64,000 bases of DNA, from the NCBI RefSeq assembly GCF_900176505.1, contig NZ_FWYB01000003.1, forward strand, positions 248,001 through 312,000, in the 5' to 3' direction. Source of the stretch: Pedobacter nyackensis (GTDB lineage: Bacteria > Bacteroidota > Bacteroidia > Sphingobacteriales > Sphingobacteriaceae). How positions within the stretch are numbered: the first letter of the stretch is position 1; the number at the start of each line of letters is the position of its first letter. This document shows, one piece after another, positions 53,844 to 63,377 of this stretch. The notes below the pieces were generated by a model. It worked only from the letters and a program-made list of their open reading frames with translations, was not told the origin of the DNA and did no database searches. Made by a program: the position numbers and the translations under genes.

Positions 53844-55502
53844 TTATTTCACACTTTTTAAATTGATGTAAAAGTTTGGATCTGCTTTAAAAGTTTTATC
53901 GGTAATACCTTTATCGATTTCAATAGTTTTCCAATCAGTTGAAGGTTGAATGAAAGTGAAACTACCCGGCTTTAAGCTTACTTTTACGGGCATATCAAAG
54001 TCTTTAACGCCAGCAACCCATCTGTATTTTAGCTTTCTATTGTCGATTTGGTATTCAAGCGTTGGAATATTAACCTTACGTAAGTACTGATCAAAAACCT
54101 TATCCAGTTTTAGTCCGCTTTGTTTGGCTATATAATCTTCTACCTGCTGTGTGGTGACTGTTTTGTGGTAAAAGGTTTTATTTAATCCGCGCAGTATACC
54201 TCTGAATTTTTCATCATTACCGATGAGTTGTCTGATCAGGTGTACAAGGTTAGCGCCTTTGTAATACATATCACCGGAACCTTCATGGTTTACATCATAT
54301 ACACCAATAACCGGCTTGTCGTTTTTGATGTTATTCCTTATCCCGATTACATAAGCTGAGCCAGCTTCTTTCCCATATCTGGATTCGGTAAATAAGGATT
54401 CCGAATAATTGGTGAAGGCTTCGTGCACCCACATATCGGCAATGTCTTTTGTGGTGATGTTGTTGCCAAACCACTCATGTCCGCTTTCATGAATGGTAAT
54501 GAAGTCGAACTTTAATCCCCATCCTGAACCTGACAGATCGGAGCCTTTATAGCCCATTTTAAAGTCGTTTCCGTAAGCTACCGCACTTTGGTGCTCCATA
54601 CCCAGGTGAGGGGCTTGTACCAATTTATATCCATCTTCATAAAATGGATAGGGACCAAACCAATGTTCAAATGATTTAAGCATCGGTTTAACATCTGCGT
54701 CCCAGTGTGGACGGGCAAGAGTACTGTCTTCTTTTAAGGCCCAGTAATCTAAAGTCAGCTTACCTTTTTCACCTGCAAACTTATCTGTCCAGTGCGCATA
54801 TTTACCTATATATAGGGTTACATTGTAATTGTTAATGGGGTTGTCTACAAACCAGTTGTATTGGGCATAACCGTTAGGCTTTTGCACGATGCTACGCAAC
54901 CTGCCGTTAGAAACGTCTTGCAGGTCTTTAGGGACACTAATGCTGATCATCATGCTGTCTACCTCATCACTTTGGTGATCTTTGTTTGGCCACCAGCTGC
55001 TGGCGCCAAAACCCTGACAGGCGACAGACACCCACGGGTTGCCGGATTTGTCTTTGTTAAACATGAAGCCACCGTCCCAGGGTGGGTTTCTGGCAATGAC
55101 AGGGTTTCCTGAATAGAACACGGTAAAGCTTTCTTTTGTCCCCTTTTTAATGGCTTTTGGGAAGCTTACAAACACTGCATTAAATTCACGTTTAAATGGA
55201 AGCTCAGATCCATTGTATACTACTTTGTCGACTTTTAGATTGCTGAATAAGTCGAACTGCAGTTTGTTGAAGTCTTGCATTGCAGTGAACTTAAATTCAT
55301 TGGTACCACTGATGAACTTATTTGGAATATCAACCTTAACATCGAGGTGATAGTAATTGATGTCATAGCAACTGCGCAATGGTGTGAGTGTGCCGCGGAG
55401 ACTATCAGCTCGTGAGAAATTTTTCTTATTCTGTAAAAGCTGTGCATTTATACTGCCTGTTGTAGTTAGCAGTATAACCAGGCTATAGAGTAGTTTTTTC
55501 AT
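53844..55502 (-). CDS. M1 family zinc metallopeptidase (aminopeptidase), exported
   Basis: This secreted zinc aminopeptidase is 552 aa. The signal peptide is MKKLLYSLVILLTTTGSINA. The N-terminal beta-domain (YDINYYHLDVKVDIPNKFIS) is followed by the catalytic domain with the exopeptidase-like segment APHLGMEHQSAVAYGNDF and the zinc site HESGH at about 337-341, followed by the third ligand Glu in WVHEAFTNYSES. The usual GxMEN motif appears as LGMEHQ, where His replaces Asn. It lies 2 bp after the CocE/NonD hydrolase gene, so both are cotranscribed, consistent with peptide degradation. Confidence 0.93.
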   Translation of the reverse strand: MKKLLYSLVILLTTTGSINAQLLQNKKNFSRADSLRGTLTPLRSCYDINYYHLDVKVDIPNKFISGTNEFKFTAMQDFNKLQFDLFSNLKVDKVVYNGSELPFKREFNAVFVSFPKAIKKGTKESFTVFYSGNPVIARNPPWDGGFMFNKDKSGNPWVSVACQGFGASSWWPNKDHQSDEVDSMMISISVPKDLQDVSNGRLRSIVQKPNGYAQYNWFVDNPINNYNVTLYIGKYAHWTDKFAGEKGKLTLDYWALKEDSTLARPHWDADVKPMLKSFEHWFGPYPFYEDGYKLVQAPHLGMEHQSAVAYGNDFKMGYKGSDLSGSGWGLKFDFITIHESGHEWFGNNITTKDIADMWVHEAFTNYSESLFTESRYGKEAGSAYVIGIRNNIKNDKPVIGVYDVNHEGSGDMYYKGANLVHLIRQLIGNDEKFRGILRGLNKTFYHKTVTTQQVEDYIAKQSGLKLDKVFDQYLRKVNIPTLEYQIDNRKLKYRWVAGVKDFDMPVKVSLKPGSFTFIQPSTDWKTIEIDKGITDKTFKADPNFYINLKSVK

Positions 55503-55504
55503 GT

Positions 55505-57382
55505 TTATGGTTTTAACACAGTAAGGGTGAGTGCAGAACTGTTGTTTACATCGTGAAATATACGGTGTGTGGCTTTTTGAAAATCTGAGGGTTCTGCGGT
55601 GTAGATATCCATAAATTTCTGTGGGTTTCTATCGGCCAATGGGAACCATGAATTCTGCACTTGTACCATAATACGGTGACCTTTTTTAAAGGTGTGTGCT
55701 ACGTCTGGAAGTGCGTAGTTTACTTTGGTAACCAGCCCGGGTATAAAAGGTTCTGGTTTTTCAAAGCTGTTGCGGTATTTACCGCGCATGATTTCGCCAC
55801 GCACCATCATTTGATAACCACCCATAATGAGGTTGCGCGGGTTAGGTGTAGGGGCGGGGCTATCTTCCGGAAACACATCAATCAGTTTAATTACATAATC
55901 GGCATCTGTTCCTGTAGTAGAAACAACCAGATTGGCTAGCACCGGACCGGCCAGAGTAATGTCTTCGGTTAGCACTTCAGTCTGGTATACGACTACATCT
56001 GGTCTGCGGGCTGCAAAGCGCTGATCATCGACCATGTATTCGCGGGTTCTTCTGTCCTGAACGCCGTCCTGGTAAGGGACTGGCTTATTGGGGTCGCTTA
56101 CATATTCATCCCAGCTATCGGTACGTTGAACTTTATCAAAGCTTAATTTTCCGTTGGGTTGCAGGTATAAGGTTTTAGTCTCCGTTTCCTGAGGTGGCCA
56201 TGCATTAAATCCTTTCCATTGGTTGCTGCCGGTTATAAAGATGTTTGCTTCGGCAGGTTTGAAGTTACCTTCACCTTTGAGGTGGTATTTGAAGAAGGGA
56301 AGTTCAAAGTTTTCCTGATAATAGGTACTGGTCGGCTGCCCGAAGTCTAAGTCGCCGAAACTGCTGCCGTTGCTACGTACCCAACCTCCGTGGAACCATG
56401 GGCCTGCTACAAGGATATTATTGGCACCTGGATTATGTTTCTCGATGGTTTTGTAGGTTGCAAAGGTTCCATATGCATCTTCTGCATCAAAGAAACCGCC
56501 AACAACCATTACGGCCGGCTTAACCTGTTTCAGATGCTGCTCAATACTTCTTGCTCTCCAGAAGGTATCGAGGTTTGGATGGGCAAATAAATTGTTCCAG
56601 AATTTGATGCTGTCGGCAAAATATTTCTCCTTTAAATTTTTAACAGATCCTGCTTCCAGATAAAAACGGTAATTGTCCTGAATCGGGAATTTAAATCCTT
56701 TAGGGCCTTTGTCAGGAGTAATTGGTTTTGGTCTTGGTACACCGAAGGTGCTCATGAAACTAAAAGCATCATTCAGAAATAAGGTGCCATTGTGATGGAA
56801 ATCATCACCAATAAACCAGTCGGTGACCGGGGCCTGTGGCGAAACAGCTTTTAATGCCGGATGTGCACCCGGTAAAGAAGTCGTCGCGTAAAATCCGGGA
56901 TAGGAAATTCCATATATACCTACTTTGCCATTGTTGTTCTTAATGTTTTTTATCAGCCAGTCGATGGTGTCATAAGTATCTGAGCTCTCATCGATATCCT
57001 TTTTACTTTTCTTCTTTGCTACATGGGGTCTGATGTCGTCGAAATCACCTTCGCTCATCCACTTGCCGCGTACATCCTGATAGACGAAGATGAAGCCTTC
57101 ACGCATTTCTGCAGGGAAATTACCCAGACTTGTTTTGTACTTGTCTTCGCCATAAGGACCTACAGTGTAGGGTGTGCGGTTGAGCAGGAACGGGTATTTT
57201 TTTTGATTATCCTTTGGGATATAAATGGAGGTGAAGAGCTTGATGCCATCCCGCATAGGAATAAGCTTTTCTATTTTTGTGTAGTTCTGTTTAACATAGG
57301 CAGAATCGGTTTGTTGTGCCGATGCCGTGGATGCTGCAAAAAACAGGAGCAAGGCAAGTCGTAGGGATTTAACAAGGAACAT
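55505..57382 (-). CDS. CocE/NonD family hydrolase (X-Pro dipeptidyl-peptidase-like), exported
   Basis: This is an alpha/beta hydrolase of 625 aa with a signal peptide ending ASAQQ. The S15/CocE family motif VRGKWMSEGDF is followed by the nucleophile elbow GIYGISYPGFYA (Ser about residue 160). An Asp segment VVGGFFDAEDAYG and a His in TFKKGHRIMVQVQNSWFP complete the triad. The C-terminal jelly-roll domain (PVLANLVVSTTGTDADYVIK) is typical. The family includes dipeptidyl peptidases, cocaine esterase and glutaryl-7-ACA acylases, so the exact substrate is open; pairing with an M1 peptidase favours peptides. Confidence 0.92.
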   Translation of the reverse strand: MFLVKSLRLALLLFFAASTASAQQTDSAYVKQNYTKIEKLIPMRDGIKLFTSIYIPKDNQKKYPFLLNRTPYTVGPYGEDKYKTSLGNFPAEMREGFIFVYQDVRGKWMSEGDFDDIRPHVAKKKSKKDIDESSDTYDTIDWLIKNIKNNNGKVGIYGISYPGFYATTSLPGAHPALKAVSPQAPVTDWFIGDDFHHNGTLFLNDAFSFMSTFGVPRPKPITPDKGPKGFKFPIQDNYRFYLEAGSVKNLKEKYFADSIKFWNNLFAHPNLDTFWRARSIEQHLKQVKPAVMVVGGFFDAEDAYGTFATYKTIEKHNPGANNILVAGPWFHGGWVRSNGSSFGDLDFGQPTSTYYQENFELPFFKYHLKGEGNFKPAEANIFITGSNQWKGFNAWPPQETETKTLYLQPNGKLSFDKVQRTDSWDEYVSDPNKPVPYQDGVQDRRTREYMVDDQRFAARRPDVVVYQTEVLTEDITLAGPVLANLVVSTTGTDADYVIKLIDVFPEDSPAPTPNPRNLIMGGYQMMVRGEIMRGKYRNSFEKPEPFIPGLVTKVNYALPDVAHTFKKGHRIMVQVQNSWFPLADRNPQKFMDIYTAEPSDFQKATHRIFHDVNNSSALTLTVLKP

Positions 57383-57524
57383 AAGTATAGGTTTTTGAAG
57401 GCTTAAATATATGGAATTGGTTAGGGAATAAGGTTTTGATGTTTTAAAAAAAGACTAAAGAAATAGGAGTATTATCTGATATTCACAATAGGATTACTAA
57501 CTTTACGCAAAAAAAAACCTTAAT

Positions 57525-58928
57525 ATGCAATACGATGTAGTTGTAATTGGCTCGGGCCCGGGCGGTTATGTTGGAGCGATCAGATGCGCCCAATTAGGCT
57601 TAAAAACAGCGGTTATAGAAAAATACAAAACTTTTGGAGGAACTTGTTTAAATGTAGGTTGTATCCCTTCAAAAGCTCTATTAGATTCTTCAGAACATTT
57701 TCATAATGCTGCACATACTTTCCAAACGCATGGCATCAACTTAAAAGATTTAAAAGTTGATATGCCGCAAATGATTGCGCGTAAAAATGATGTGGTGTCT
57801 CAAAATACTGCCGGCATACAATATTTGTTTAAAAAGAACAAAATCGATTCATTTGAAGGTATTGGTTCATTTGTAGATAAAAATACCATTAAGATTACTA
57901 AAGATGGTAAATCTGAAACGATTACTGCCAAAAATGTAATCATTGCTTCGGGATCAAAACCAACTGCATTGCCATTTTTACCTATCGATAAAAAACGCAT
58001 CATCACTTCTACTGAAGCCTTAAATATTACTGAGGTACCTAAGAAAATGATCGTGATCGGTGGTGGGGTAATTGGTTTGGAGTTAGGATCAGTGTATGCT
58101 CGTTTAGGTACTAAAGTTTCTGTTATCGAATTCATGCCATCTATTATTGGTACAATGGATGCTGGCTTGGGTAAAGAACTTCAGCGTGTATTGAAGAAAT
58201 CTTTAGGTATGGAGTTCTTCATGGGACATAAGGTTACCGGAGCGACTGCTAAAGGTAAAACTGTTACTGTTACAGCAACTAATGCTAAAGGTGAAGAGCA
58301 AAGTTTTGAGGCTGACTATTGCATCGTTGCAGTTGGACGTACAGCTTATACTGAAGGATTAGGCTTAGAAAATATCGGTATCAAAACCGAAGAGAGAGGA
58401 AATAAAATTCCTGTAAACGATCATCTTGAAACAACTGTTCCTGGCGTTTATGCTATTGGTGACGTGGTAAAAGGTGCTATGCTTGCGCATAAAGCAGAAG
58501 ATGAGGGTATTTATGTTGCAGAGAGACTTGCGGGACAAAAACCACATATCAATTACAACTTGATTCCTGGTGTTGTTTATACCTGGCCAGAGGTTGCTGC
58601 TGTTGGTTATACAGAGGAGCAATTGAAAGAAAAAGGTATTCAATACAAAGCAGGTTCATTCCCTTTCAAAGCAAGTGGACGTGCTAAAGCAAGTATGGAT
58701 ACTGATGGTTTCGTAAAGGTATTGGCTGATGCTAAAACTGACGAGATTTTAGGTGTACATATGATTGGGCCACGTGCTGCAGATATGATCGCTGAGGCGG
58801 TTGTAGCTATGGAATTCCGTGCATCGGCAGAAGATATCGCAAGAATTTGCCACGCACACCCAACTTATACAGAAGCAATAAAAGAAGCCGCTATGGCGGC
58901 TACAGAAAACAGAGCAATACATATTTAG
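57525..58928 (+). CDS. lpdA: Dihydrolipoyl dehydrogenase (E3)
   Basis: This FAD enzyme reoxidises the dihydrolipoyl groups of 2-oxo acid dehydrogenase complexes with NAD. It is 467 aa. FAD motif VVVIGSGPGGYVGAIRCAQL is followed by the redox disulfide GGTCLNVGCIPSK (Cys41 and Cys46). The NAD motif is MIVIGGGVIGLELGSVYARL, the second FAD motif is VPGVYAIGDVVKGAMLAHKA, and the His-Glu dyad lies in CHAHPTYTEA (His445, Glu450). It is monocistronic, with two terminators downstream, and is the likely partner of OdhAB. Confidence 0.96.
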   Translation: MQYDVVVIGSGPGGYVGAIRCAQLGLKTAVIEKYKTFGGTCLNVGCIPSKALLDSSEHFHNAAHTFQTHGINLKDLKVDMPQMIARKNDVVSQNTAGIQYLFKKNKIDSFEGIGSFVDKNTIKITKDGKSETITAKNVIIASGSKPTALPFLPIDKKRIITSTEALNITEVPKKMIVIGGGVIGLELGSVYARLGTKVSVIEFMPSIIGTMDAGLGKELQRVLKKSLGMEFFMGHKVTGATAKGKTVTVTATNAKGEEQSFEADYCIVAVGRTAYTEGLGLENIGIKTEERGNKIPVNDHLETTVPGVYAIGDVVKGAMLAHKAEDEGIYVAERLAGQKPHINYNLIPGVVYTWPEVAAVGYTEEQLKEKGIQYKAGSFPFKASGRAKASMDTDGFVKVLADAKTDEILGVHMIGPRAADMIAEAVVAMEFRASAEDIARICHAHPTYTEAIKEAAMAATENRAIHI

Positions 58929-58950
58929 TATTCTGTTTTTATAAAATTAG

Positions 58951-58980
58951 AAGAGGCCACAGCATTTGTTGTGGCCTCTT
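58951..58980 (+). terminator. Hairpin after lpdA
   Basis: The arms aagaggccac and gtggcctctt form a 10-bp stem with a 10-nt loop, starting 22 bp after the lpdA stop. The T-run is short. Confidence 0.7.
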
Positions 58981-58993
58981 TGCGTATGGTATC

Positions 58994-59031
58994 AAAAAAA
59001 AGAGGAACCGTTTTAGGGTTCCTCTTTTTTT
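58994..59031. terminator. Bidirectional terminator between lpdA and the RND permease gene
   Basis: The stem agaggaacc/ggttcctct is flanked by seven A on the left and seven T on the right, so both strands have a T-run after the hairpin. It would end transcripts of lpdA and of the convergent RND operon. Confidence 0.85.
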
Positions 59032-59048
59032 GTTAATCAACTTGAATA

Positions 59049-62000
59049 CTAGTAAGCCTCAACCTCCTCAAGGTCATATTCTAAAACATCTTTATGATCG
59101 TATGGTTCCACCAATAGTTCATCTATTGTTTTTCCTTTTTTGTTGAAACCTAGTTTATCTAACATAATATCGAAGATTAAATAAACAACCGGTACAACAA
59201 TAAGCGTTAAAAACAACGAACTGGTTAATCCACCTACAATAACCCATGCTAGACCATTTTTCCATTCTGCACCTGCACCACTTGCTAAGGCAATTGGTAG
59301 CATACCAAAGATCATGGCAATTGTTGTCATCAAAATTGGACGTAAACGTGCATGGTTAGCTAAAATCAAGGCTTCTGTTGTAGATTTTCCTTCTGCTTTC
59401 ATGTGGTTGGTGAAATCGACCAGGATAATCGCATTCTTGGCCACCAAACCCATTAACATAATGAAACCTAAGATGGTAAAGATACCGATAGAGTTATTTG
59501 TTAAGGCCAGTGCTAAGAAGGCACCGATTAATGCCAGTGGCAACGAGAACATCACCACAAAAGGATAAACAAAACTATCATACAGCGCTACCATAATTAA
59601 GTAAACTAAGATAATAGAAGCCAATAGGGCAATACCTAAAGTTCCAAAACCCTCACTCTGGTTTTCCTGATCTCCAGCCCATGTATAACTTACACCGATA
59701 GGCGCTTTTAACTTTCCATTTTTCTGGAGTTCTTCCAGTTTCTTTTGAAAATCAGCAACCACGGTTCCTGTCGGTCTACCGATAGATTGTGCTTTAACAG
59801 ATACTGATGTCGATTTATTTAAGCGTTCTAACTGACTTGGTCCTGAACCTTCAGTAATAGTTGCGAATTGCGAGAGTTTAACTTGTGCCCCTTTATCATT
59901 TATGAAAATCAGGTTGCGCACATCATCCACATTTTTTCTGTTGAAATCCTGGTACTGGATGTTAATATCATACTCGTATTCACCTTTTCTATATTTACCG
60001 TCGGTGTTACCGGCAAAAGCTGTTTGCATGGTCATACCTACAGTTTGTAAGGTTAAGCCCACAGCCGACATTTTATCACGATCAACCTGAACATTAATCT
60101 CCGGAGTTCCTTTTTCTACAGATAATTTAATCTCTGTGGCACCAGGAATTGTTGCAAGTACGCCTTGTGCAGCTTCTGCATATTTTAATGCGCTATCAAG
60201 ACTAGACCCCATTACCACAAATTGTATCGGAGCGTTTTCTGCAATACCCAAAATACTAATTGGTACAGTTTTAACTTTTGCTCCTACCAATTCTTTGGCG
60301 AGTGCACGACTCATCCTGGTTGCGAAAATGTCTGAAGAAACACCTTGACGTTCCTTACGGTCAACCAGTTTTACGTTGATCTCAGATTTATAGGCTGTAG
60401 CCTGGGTTCCACCAAAATCCCCACTGGCCTGGCCAACTGTGGTAATCAATTGTGTAATCTCCGGTTGTTTGTCTAGGAACGCTTCAGCGCGTTGGGTATA
60501 AAAGTTGGTCTGTGATAAAGGCGCATCTTTCGGTAATTCAATTTGAACTAAAAATTCACCTTTATCAGACTTAGGGAAAAACTCTGAGCCAATAAAACCG
60601 GCAACGGCTAGCCATACTGATGCAACAAATAATACAACAACACCAGCGATGGTGCGTCTTTTATGGTTTAATGACCATGTTAAGATCTTAGTAACCCACA
60701 ATGTGAATTTCTTCAATTGTTTTTCGAACCAAAGGATAAAGCGGCCGAACACATTTTTACCTTCAATATGCTCTAGTTTACCATATCTTGAGAAAAGTAA
60801 TGGTACAATGGTAAATGAGGCAAGCAATGAAAGCATTGTTGCGATAATTACCACCACACAGAACTGACGTAGAATGTTAGACACCAAGCCTGAACTGATG
60901 GCGATAGGGAAGAACACAACTACAATTACCAAAGTAATGGATACAACAGTAAAACCAATTTCCCTGGTCGCATCAGAAGCGGCTCTCACTTTATTTTTAC
61001 CCATTTCCATGTGTCGCTGGATATTCTCCAAAACTACGATGGCATCATCCACGAGAATACCAACCACGAGTGATAGACCTAATAAGGACATCAGGTTTAA
61101 GGTAAAGCCAAATAAGCTAATACCAATAAAGGTTGCGATTAATGATGCTGGAATGGATACCATTACAATTAATGCGTTTCTTAAACTATGCAGGAAGAAC
61201 AGCATTACAAATGCTACCAAAACAACGGCAAGCATTAAATCGTGGATAACTGCATCGGCAGACTCTAACGTAAAGATAGAACTGTCGTTAACGATTTTAA
61301 TATCCAGTTTGTTGGTCGCGTATTCTACTTTAAGCTTTTCGATAATGGCATGGACACCTTTACTAACCTCTACAGCGTTTGCATCACTTTGTTTAATAAT
61401 TTGGATAGCGATAGCGCCTTTTCTATCGATACGGGCTATTTTTTCCGTTTCTTTTTGAGAATCCTGTACATCGGCAACATCACGTAAACGGATCTGCGCA
61501 CCTGATTTTGATGTGGTTAAAACAAGGTTTCTTAATTCGTCAAGGTCTCTGTATTTACCTGATAAACGGATTAAAACATCTTGGTTTGCTGTTTTAACAC
61601 TTCCTGTAGGGAAATCTAAATTTGAGGTTAAAATCATTTGTTGTACCTGAGGTACGGAAAGATTGTAGCCTTGTAATTTATCAGCATCTAATGAAACCTG
61701 GATTTCTCTTTCAGATCCACCAACAAGGTTAACCTGTGCGATACCATTAACCCTTGAAATTACCGGAGCAATTCGTTGATCAATTAAATCGTAAAAGGTA
61801 ACGTCATCCATGTTTGCAGAGGCAGACATAGTGATTACTGGTAAATCATCTAGTGAGAATTTACTTAGCGACGGTGTTTTTACATCTTCCGGTAAGTCTG
61901 AAAGGATGGCATTTACCTTACGCTGAGCATCATTTAATGAAATATCAATATTGGCATCATTATTTAATGTAATGGTAACTGTTGATAAACTCTCAAATGA

Positions 62001-62249
62001 AACAGCGTTTATTTTCTTGATGTTTTCCATTGATGATACCGCATCTTCAATTTTCTTGGTTACGGTATTTTCTACCTCGGCTGGTGAAGCACCGGGGTAA
62101 ATGGTTGAAATAGATACAACGTTGTTAGAGAATTTTGGTAATAACTCATAACCCAACGAAAAGTAACTCAATAGCCCCAGTAAGGTGAGTGCAGTAAAGA
62201 CTACAATTACCAGAGAGGGCCTTTTAATAGATATATCTGTTATCTTCAT
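59049..62249 (-). CDS. RND efflux permease (HAE1 family)
   Basis: This inner-membrane proton-driven efflux pump is 1066 aa. It starts MKITDISIKRPSLVIVVFTA (TM1) and has YPGASPAEVENTVTKKIEDA. The TM4 acidic pair is in GILVDDAIVVLENIQRHME, the second half repeats the fold (SEFFPKSDKGEFLVQIELP), and the C-terminal TM bundle holds LMGLVAKNAIILVDFTNHMK and LANHARLRPILMTTIAMIFG. Full length. It lies 60 bp after its adaptor gene and has no other partner on this strand. This is the second RND system in the window; the substrate is unknown. Confidence 0.95.
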   Translation of the reverse strand: MKITDISIKRPSLVIVVFTALTLLGLLSYFSLGYELLPKFSNNVVSISTIYPGASPAEVENTVTKKIEDAVSSMENIKKINAVSFESLSTVTITLNNDANIDISLNDAQRKVNAILSDLPEDVKTPSLSKFSLDDLPVITMSASANMDDVTFYDLIDQRIAPVISRVNGIAQVNLVGGSEREIQVSLDADKLQGYNLSVPQVQQMILTSNLDFPTGSVKTANQDVLIRLSGKYRDLDELRNLVLTTSKSGAQIRLRDVADVQDSQKETEKIARIDRKGAIAIQIIKQSDANAVEVSKGVHAIIEKLKVEYATNKLDIKIVNDSSIFTLESADAVIHDLMLAVVLVAFVMLFFLHSLRNALIVMVSIPASLIATFIGISLFGFTLNLMSLLGLSLVVGILVDDAIVVLENIQRHMEMGKNKVRAASDATREIGFTVVSITLVIVVVFFPIAISSGLVSNILRQFCVVVIIATMLSLLASFTIVPLLFSRYGKLEHIEGKNVFGRFILWFEKQLKKFTLWVTKILTWSLNHKRRTIAGVVVLFVASVWLAVAGFIGSEFFPKSDKGEFLVQIELPKDAPLSQTNFYTQRAEAFLDKQPEITQLITTVGQASGDFGGTQATAYKSEINVKLVDRKERQGVSSDIFATRMSRALAKELVGAKVKTVPISILGIAENAPIQFVVMGSSLDSALKYAEAAQGVLATIPGATEIKLSVEKGTPEINVQVDRDKMSAVGLTLQTVGMTMQTAFAGNTDGKYRKGEYEYDINIQYQDFNRKNVDDVRNLIFINDKGAQVKLSQFATITEGSGPSQLERLNKSTSVSVKAQSIGRPTGTVVADFQKKLEELQKNGKLKAPIGVSYTWAGDQENQSEGFGTLGIALLASIILVYLIMVALYDSFVYPFVVMFSLPLALIGAFLALALTNNSIGIFTILGFIMLMGLVAKNAIILVDFTNHMKAEGKSTTEALILANHARLRPILMTTIAMIFGMLPIALASGAGAEWKNGLAWVIVGGLTSSLFLTLIVVPVVYLIFDIMLDKLGFNKKGKTIDELLVEPYDHKDVLEYDLEEVEAY

Positions 62250-62309
62250 TTTCTTTTTTTTTTGCGTACTGCGATTGGTGTATCGCGAAGTTAACTGCCT
62301 GAGATTGGA

Positions 62310-63377
62310 TTATTTTACAATGCTAACCGCAGTGCCTTCAGCCAAGTTAATCTGTCCACTGGTAATTACAGTTTCTCCTTCATTAAGTCCTTCAAGAATT
62401 TCGACAGAATCACCTAAAATACGACCTGCAACTACTTTACGCAGTTTAGAGGTGTTAGTCGTTGTATCTAAAACAAATACCTGGTTACTGCTTACACTAC
62501 CCACAAAAGAGGTACGTGGAACTAAGATGCTCGGTGCTTGTTTAGGGAAGTTAAATACTGCAGTTCCGTACATACCCGCTCTAAGACTATTGCTAGTGTT
62601 GTTGTCTACTTCAATCTCAATTGGGAAGTTTAAAGATGCATCAGCTTTTGCTGCAATAAATGAAACCTTGCCATTGAATTTTTCTGTTGGGAAAACAGAT
62701 GATTTAATCTCTATTTTGTCGCCCACTTTAAGGTGCGCAACCTGAGATTCGTTAACGTTTACTCTTAACTTTAATTTAGAAACGTCTACGATTTCGAATA
62801 ACTGGGTTCCTTGTGTATTTACGAATGCTCCAACTTCAATGTATCTTTTGTTGATGATACCGTTAATTGGTGATTTGATGTTAGCATCACTTACTTTTCT
62901 TGAAGCGCTTTGTAGTCTTAAACGTGCGTTTTCTACAGCAAGTTTAGCCTGATCTAATTGCTGTTGTGTAACACCACCGGTTTTAAAAGAGTTGCTATAT
63001 CTTGCTTCGTCTTTAATTGCATTTTGTAGATTAGCCTGAGCTGTTTCTTTATCTGTATTGATAATTTCAGCATCAATACGAGCTAAGATTTGTCCTTTAG
63101 TTACGCGATCGCCTTCATCTACAAAAATTTTGCTAACTCTACCTGCATTTTCTGACAGGAAGTTTAATTCTTGTTTAGGTACAAAAGTACCGTTGACGCT
63201 AAAATCCAGGTCGGTCACTTTTTTCTCTACCGTTGCAACCCTAACAGCAACAGCGCCACCACCTTCTGCAATAAAGGCAGTTTTTGCTTCGTTTTTCTTC
63301 TTGTTATTGTCTAACACCATGGCAATTCCAGCCAGGGCAACGATGATTATTAAGGCAGTAATAATTCCTCTTTTCAT
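62310..63377 (-). CDS. RND efflux periplasmic adaptor (membrane fusion protein)
   Basis: This 355-aa adaptor bridges the RND permease and the TolC channel. The N-terminal anchor MKRGIITALIIIVALAGIAM is followed by the first lipoyl half (ENAGRVSKIFVDEGDRVTKG), a coiled-coil hairpin (about 105-150), the second lipoyl half (ANIKSPINGIINKRYIEVGA), the beta-barrel and the C-terminal membrane-proximal domain. Its ATG shares one base with the TAA of the TolC gene (TAATG), so the two are translationally coupled. Confidence 0.94.
   Translation of the reverse strand: MKRGIITALIIIVALAGIAMVLDNNKKKNEAKTAFIAEGGGAVAVRVATVEKKVTDLDFSVNGTFVPKQELNFLSENAGRVSKIFVDEGDRVTKGQILARIDAEIINTDKETAQANLQNAIKDEARYSNSFKTGGVTQQQLDQAKLAVENARLRLQSASRKVSDANIKSPINGIINKRYIEVGAFVNTQGTQLFEIVDVSKLKLRVNVNESQVAHLKVGDKIEIKSSVFPTEKFNGKVSFIAAKADASLNFPIEIEVDNNTSNSLRAGMYGTAVFNFPKQAPSILVPRTSFVGSVSSNQVFVLDTTTNTSKLRKVVAGRILGDSVEILEGLNEGETVITSGQINLAEGTAVSIVK

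Noticed and set aside
54861..55112. Plus-strand small frame inside the M1 peptidase gene
   Set aside because: It is antisense to a conserved catalytic gene and has no recognisable domain.
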